This document shows, piece by piece, positions 4,607-6,796 of a stretch of 6,796 nt of DNA. The notes under the pieces were generated by a model. That model was not told where the DNA came from. It searched no databases and was given only the letters and a program-made list of their open reading frames with translations. Each line of letters begins with the position of its first letter. The first letter of the stretch is position 1. The stretch lies in NCBI GenBank assembly GCA_030622395.1, contig JAUXGF010000154.1:1-6796 (forward strand). The letters are read 5' to 3'. The position numbers were made by a program, and so were the translations under genes. This stretch comes from Calditrichaceae bacterium. Its GTDB lineage: Bacteria; Calditrichota; Calditrichia; Calditrichales; Calditrichaceae.

Positions 4607-6796
4607 ATGTATAAAAAATTAATTTTAACGCTCCTTCTTTTATGTTTTATTAACCCCCTTTTTAGCCAGCGCTATAATTTTAAAGAATACGGCAGGTCGG
4701 AAGGTTTTGGCAAAAATCAAATATTGTCAATTTTTCAGGATTCTTACGGCTTTATGTGGTTCGGAACGGGGGTGGGATTGACTCGTTATGACGGTGAAAA
4801 CTGGTTGGATTTTAGCGTGTATGACGGACTCCCGGCAAATGAAGTCCTTGCTTTTGTTGAAGACGACTCGCTGGGATTATGGGTAGGAACCGGTTTTGGT
4901 TTAGTAAGGATTGATATAAGCGATTATAATAATCCTGTTATTCAGAAAGTTGGGGACAATCTTTTTAATGTGGACATCAATACTCTGCTTTACAACAATC
5001 AAACCCTGTGGATAGCCACTACTAATGAAGGTTTATTTTTCAGAAAAAACGGAAAGGTATTTGAACACGAAATAAACAAAAACTTAACAGATAAGAGAAT
5101 TTCTGATATTAAAGCCGCAAATGACGGTACTATCTTATTAATTACCCATGAAAGAGGTCTTACTTTTTTGAATAAAGACGGCGAAGTTTTGCGGAATGTT
5201 AGAAATTTTAACGGAAGATTGATGACTTGTTTAAGTCCTCTTACCGGAAGCAGTGATTGCCTTGTTGGCACAGACAAAGGTTTATATAAATATTTATTTG
5301 AACAAAACAGGTTTGTACGGATTATACCGGCAAAGTTTTCAAAATTCAATTTACATATTTATAGTGTGGAAGTTGACAAGAATGGAGTTATTCTGGCGGG
5401 AACTGATTGTGGGGTCATAAAAATCAAAGATAATCAATTTGATCTGATCACCAAAGAAAACGGCTTGCCTACAGATTATATGCGGTCAATATATATTGAT
5501 AGCGAGAACAATTATTGGTTCGGCAGTTATAATGCAGGACTTGTTAAACTTTCAAGCTGGAATTTCATCAGTTATGATGAAAATTCCGGATTGAAGCCGG
5601 CAATGGTTAATACTATTTTAAAAGAATCCGGGCAGGTTAAACTAGTCGGCACAGACGCCGGCATATATCGTATTGACGGATTAACTTTATCCAGGGATAA
5701 AAGGTTTAAAAAAATTGAGCGGGAAATTATCTGGTTTATATATAAAGATATGAAAGGGCAGATTTGGATTGGCGGCGAAAAAACCCTCAGCGTTTACAAA
5801 AGAAATAGATTAATACAAAATCCCATACCAGGGCTTACGAATGACTGTGTATTCTATGATATGATACAAGATGCAAGCGGCAGCTATTGGATAGGAACTT
5901 CAACCGGCTTGTATCAATATGATGGAAAGCGGCTTAAAACGCATACTATTTTTATAGATCACAGCGCCGTTAATATTTGGGATATTGAGCAGATTTCAGA
6001 CGGGCGGATCATTTTTACAACTGATAACGGATACGCTGAATTTGACGGCGAACAGTTCACATTTATTGATAAAGAGGACGGCTTGCCTGACCGGGCGGTT
6101 TACGATATCCATGAAGACCATAAAGGACAACTATGGTTTGGCTGTGATCTGGGCATAATTAAAGTTGGTAAACAAGGATTTAGGCTTTACGGCAAAGAGC
6201 AGGGATTAACAGGTACAATAATCGCCCAAATTCTTGAAGATGATCAGGGATCTTTTTGGTTATGCGGCGATAAGGGGCTGGAAAAATTTGAAAACGGTCG
6301 CGTTACTTTTCGGTTAAGCGAAAATGACGGCTTAATCGGAGATGAATTTTCAACTCATTCTTCTTCAATAATCGACGATGACGGCAAATTGTGGCTGGGC
6401 GTTTTTGGCGGATTAACTATCTTCGATCCCAATATAGAAAATAGTAAACATCTTTTACCAAAAATTCTCCTAAAAAGAGCCGATTATTATAAACAGCATT
6501 CGAAGCAGATTTCATTTATAAATCAAGACAAGATAATAATACCATTTTTGCATAATAATATTATTTTTGATTTTATTGGCTTGTATTTTTATGATGAAAA
6601 GAATATTCGCTTTTCTTATATGTTGGAAGGGATCGACGATCAGTGGCTGGAAACCGGAAAAGCCGGGGAAGTGCGTTATAATAATCTGTTCCCGGGAAAA
6701 TATTGTTTTAAAGTAAAAGCTATTACGGCAGACGGTGTGGAAAGTAAAGAAACGATTACAATGAAATTTCAAATCGACAGGCCGTTTTGGCTGCAA
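4607..6796 (+). CDS. Two-component regulator propeller (Reg_prop/Y_Y_Y) sensor protein, 3' truncated
   Basis: This is an open frame of 730 codons with no stop, running off the right edge. The N-terminus is a signal peptide: MYKK, a Leu-rich core, and likely cleavage near S20-Q21. I count 14 propeller repeats of the D-x-x-G-x-[LIY]-W-[FIV]-G-T-x-x-G-[LI] type, with cores near W51, W92, W135, 174-180, 217-222, 257-266, W304, 341-349, W387, W428, 465-472, W510, W551 and W596. These fit two seven-bladed propellers. A Y_Y_Y immunoglobulin-like domain follows at about 646-720, and the fragment ends with PFWLQ, where a membrane helix normally begins. In this family the ectodomain senses a periplasmic ligand and an inner-membrane helix links it to a histidine kinase, GGDEF, phosphatase or DNA-binding module, which is unseen here. 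The ATG has no clear Shine-Dalgarno; TTG at 4601 is an alternative below an in-frame TAA (4592-4594). Confidence 0.93.
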   Translation, partial: MYKKLILTLLLLCFINPLFSQRYNFKEYGRSEGFGKNQILSIFQDSYGFMWFGTGVGLTRYDGENWLDFSVYDGLPANEVLAFVEDDSLGLWVGTGFGLVRIDISDYNNPVIQKVGDNLFNVDINTLLYNNQTLWIATTNEGLFFRKNGKVFEHEINKNLTDKRISDIKAANDGTILLITHERGLTFLNKDGEVLRNVRNFNGRLMTCLSPLTGSSDCLVGTDKGLYKYLFEQNRFVRIIPAKFSKFNLHIYSVEVDKNGVILAGTDCGVIKIKDNQFDLITKENGLPTDYMRSIYIDSENNYWFGSYNAGLVKLSSWNFISYDENSGLKPAMVNTILKESGQVKLVGTDAGIYRIDGLTLSRDKRFKKIEREIIWFIYKDMKGQIWIGGEKTLSVYKRNRLIQNPIPGLTNDCVFYDMIQDASGSYWIGTSTGLYQYDGKRLKTHTIFIDHSAVNIWDIEQISDGRIIFTTDNGYAEFDGEQFTFIDKEDGLPDRAVYDIHEDHKGQLWFGCDLGIIKVGKQGFRLYGKEQGLTGTIIAQILEDDQGSFWLCGDKGLEKFENGRVTFRLSENDGLIGDEFSTHSSSIIDDDGKLWLGVFGGLTIFDPNIENSKHLLPKILLKRADYYKQHSKQISFINQDKIIIPFLHNNIIFDFIGLYFYDEKNIRFSYMLEGIDDQWLETGKAGEVRYNNLFPGKYCFKVKAITADGVESKETITMKFQIDRPFWLQ

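Noticed and set aside
4607..4669. Possible lipoprotein signal in the sensor N-terminus (Cys at residue 13)
   Set aside because: Leucines precede the cysteine where a lipobox needs Gly, Ala or Ser at -1, so a signal peptidase I type signal fits better.
4999..5349. Minus-strand 116-codon frame opposite the sensor gene
   Set aside because: It is antisense to several propeller blades in a continuous 730-codon frame and has no ribosome binding site or known motif.
6512..6796. Minus-strand 94-codon frame at the right edge
   Set aside because: It is antisense to the Y_Y_Y domain of the sensor, and its hydrophobic look comes from reversed AT-rich codons.

Overview
The window is AT-rich bacterial chromosome. 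Gene spacing is tight inside the conserved blocks and loose between them. Several traits suggest the Bacteroidota/Ignavibacteria side of the FCB group or a related candidate phylum: a large two-component-regulator beta-propeller sensor, mostly weak Shine-Dalgarno signals, and intergenic spacers full of C/G-rich perfect palindromes. This placement is inference from style, since no 16S or other firm marker lies in the window.

Layout from left to right. Positions 1-863 (+) hold the 3' part of a metallo-beta-lactamase-fold hydrolase, which meets recR tail to tail with a 6-base overlap. The core of the window is a minus-strand information-processing cluster. In transcription order it runs tRNA-Ala(CGC) (4109-4181), SRP 4.5S-type RNA (3925-4024), dnaX (2291-3892), a 490-bp palindrome-rich spacer, ybaB/ebfC (1462-1800) and recR (858-1460). 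A good sigma70-type promoter sits just upstream of the tRNA. Positions 4182-4606 form a second spacer with an 18-bp palindrome and a 28-bp perfect inverted repeat. From 4607 to the right edge (+) runs an open 730-codon gene for an exported sensor with 14 propeller blades and a Y_Y_Y domain; its output domain lies beyond the window.

How the genes work together. DnaX is the clamp-loader ATPase of the replicative polymerase. YbaB is a nucleoid-associated DNA binder and RecR a recombination mediator; the dnaX-ybaB-recR order is conserved in many bacteria. The SRP RNA immediately upstream of dnaX recalls the scr-dnaX-yaaK-recR region of Bacillus subtilis. The sensor and the hydrolase are not obviously linked to this cluster.

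Most of the coding content is ordinary housekeeping, and I see no clear new defence or biosynthetic system. The best lead is a run of ten A residues in dnaX, exactly where the clamp-loader module ends. Both alternative frames reach a stop within a few codons, as expected for programmed slippage making a short gamma form beside full-length tau. The palindromic and heptad repeats in the spacers come second.
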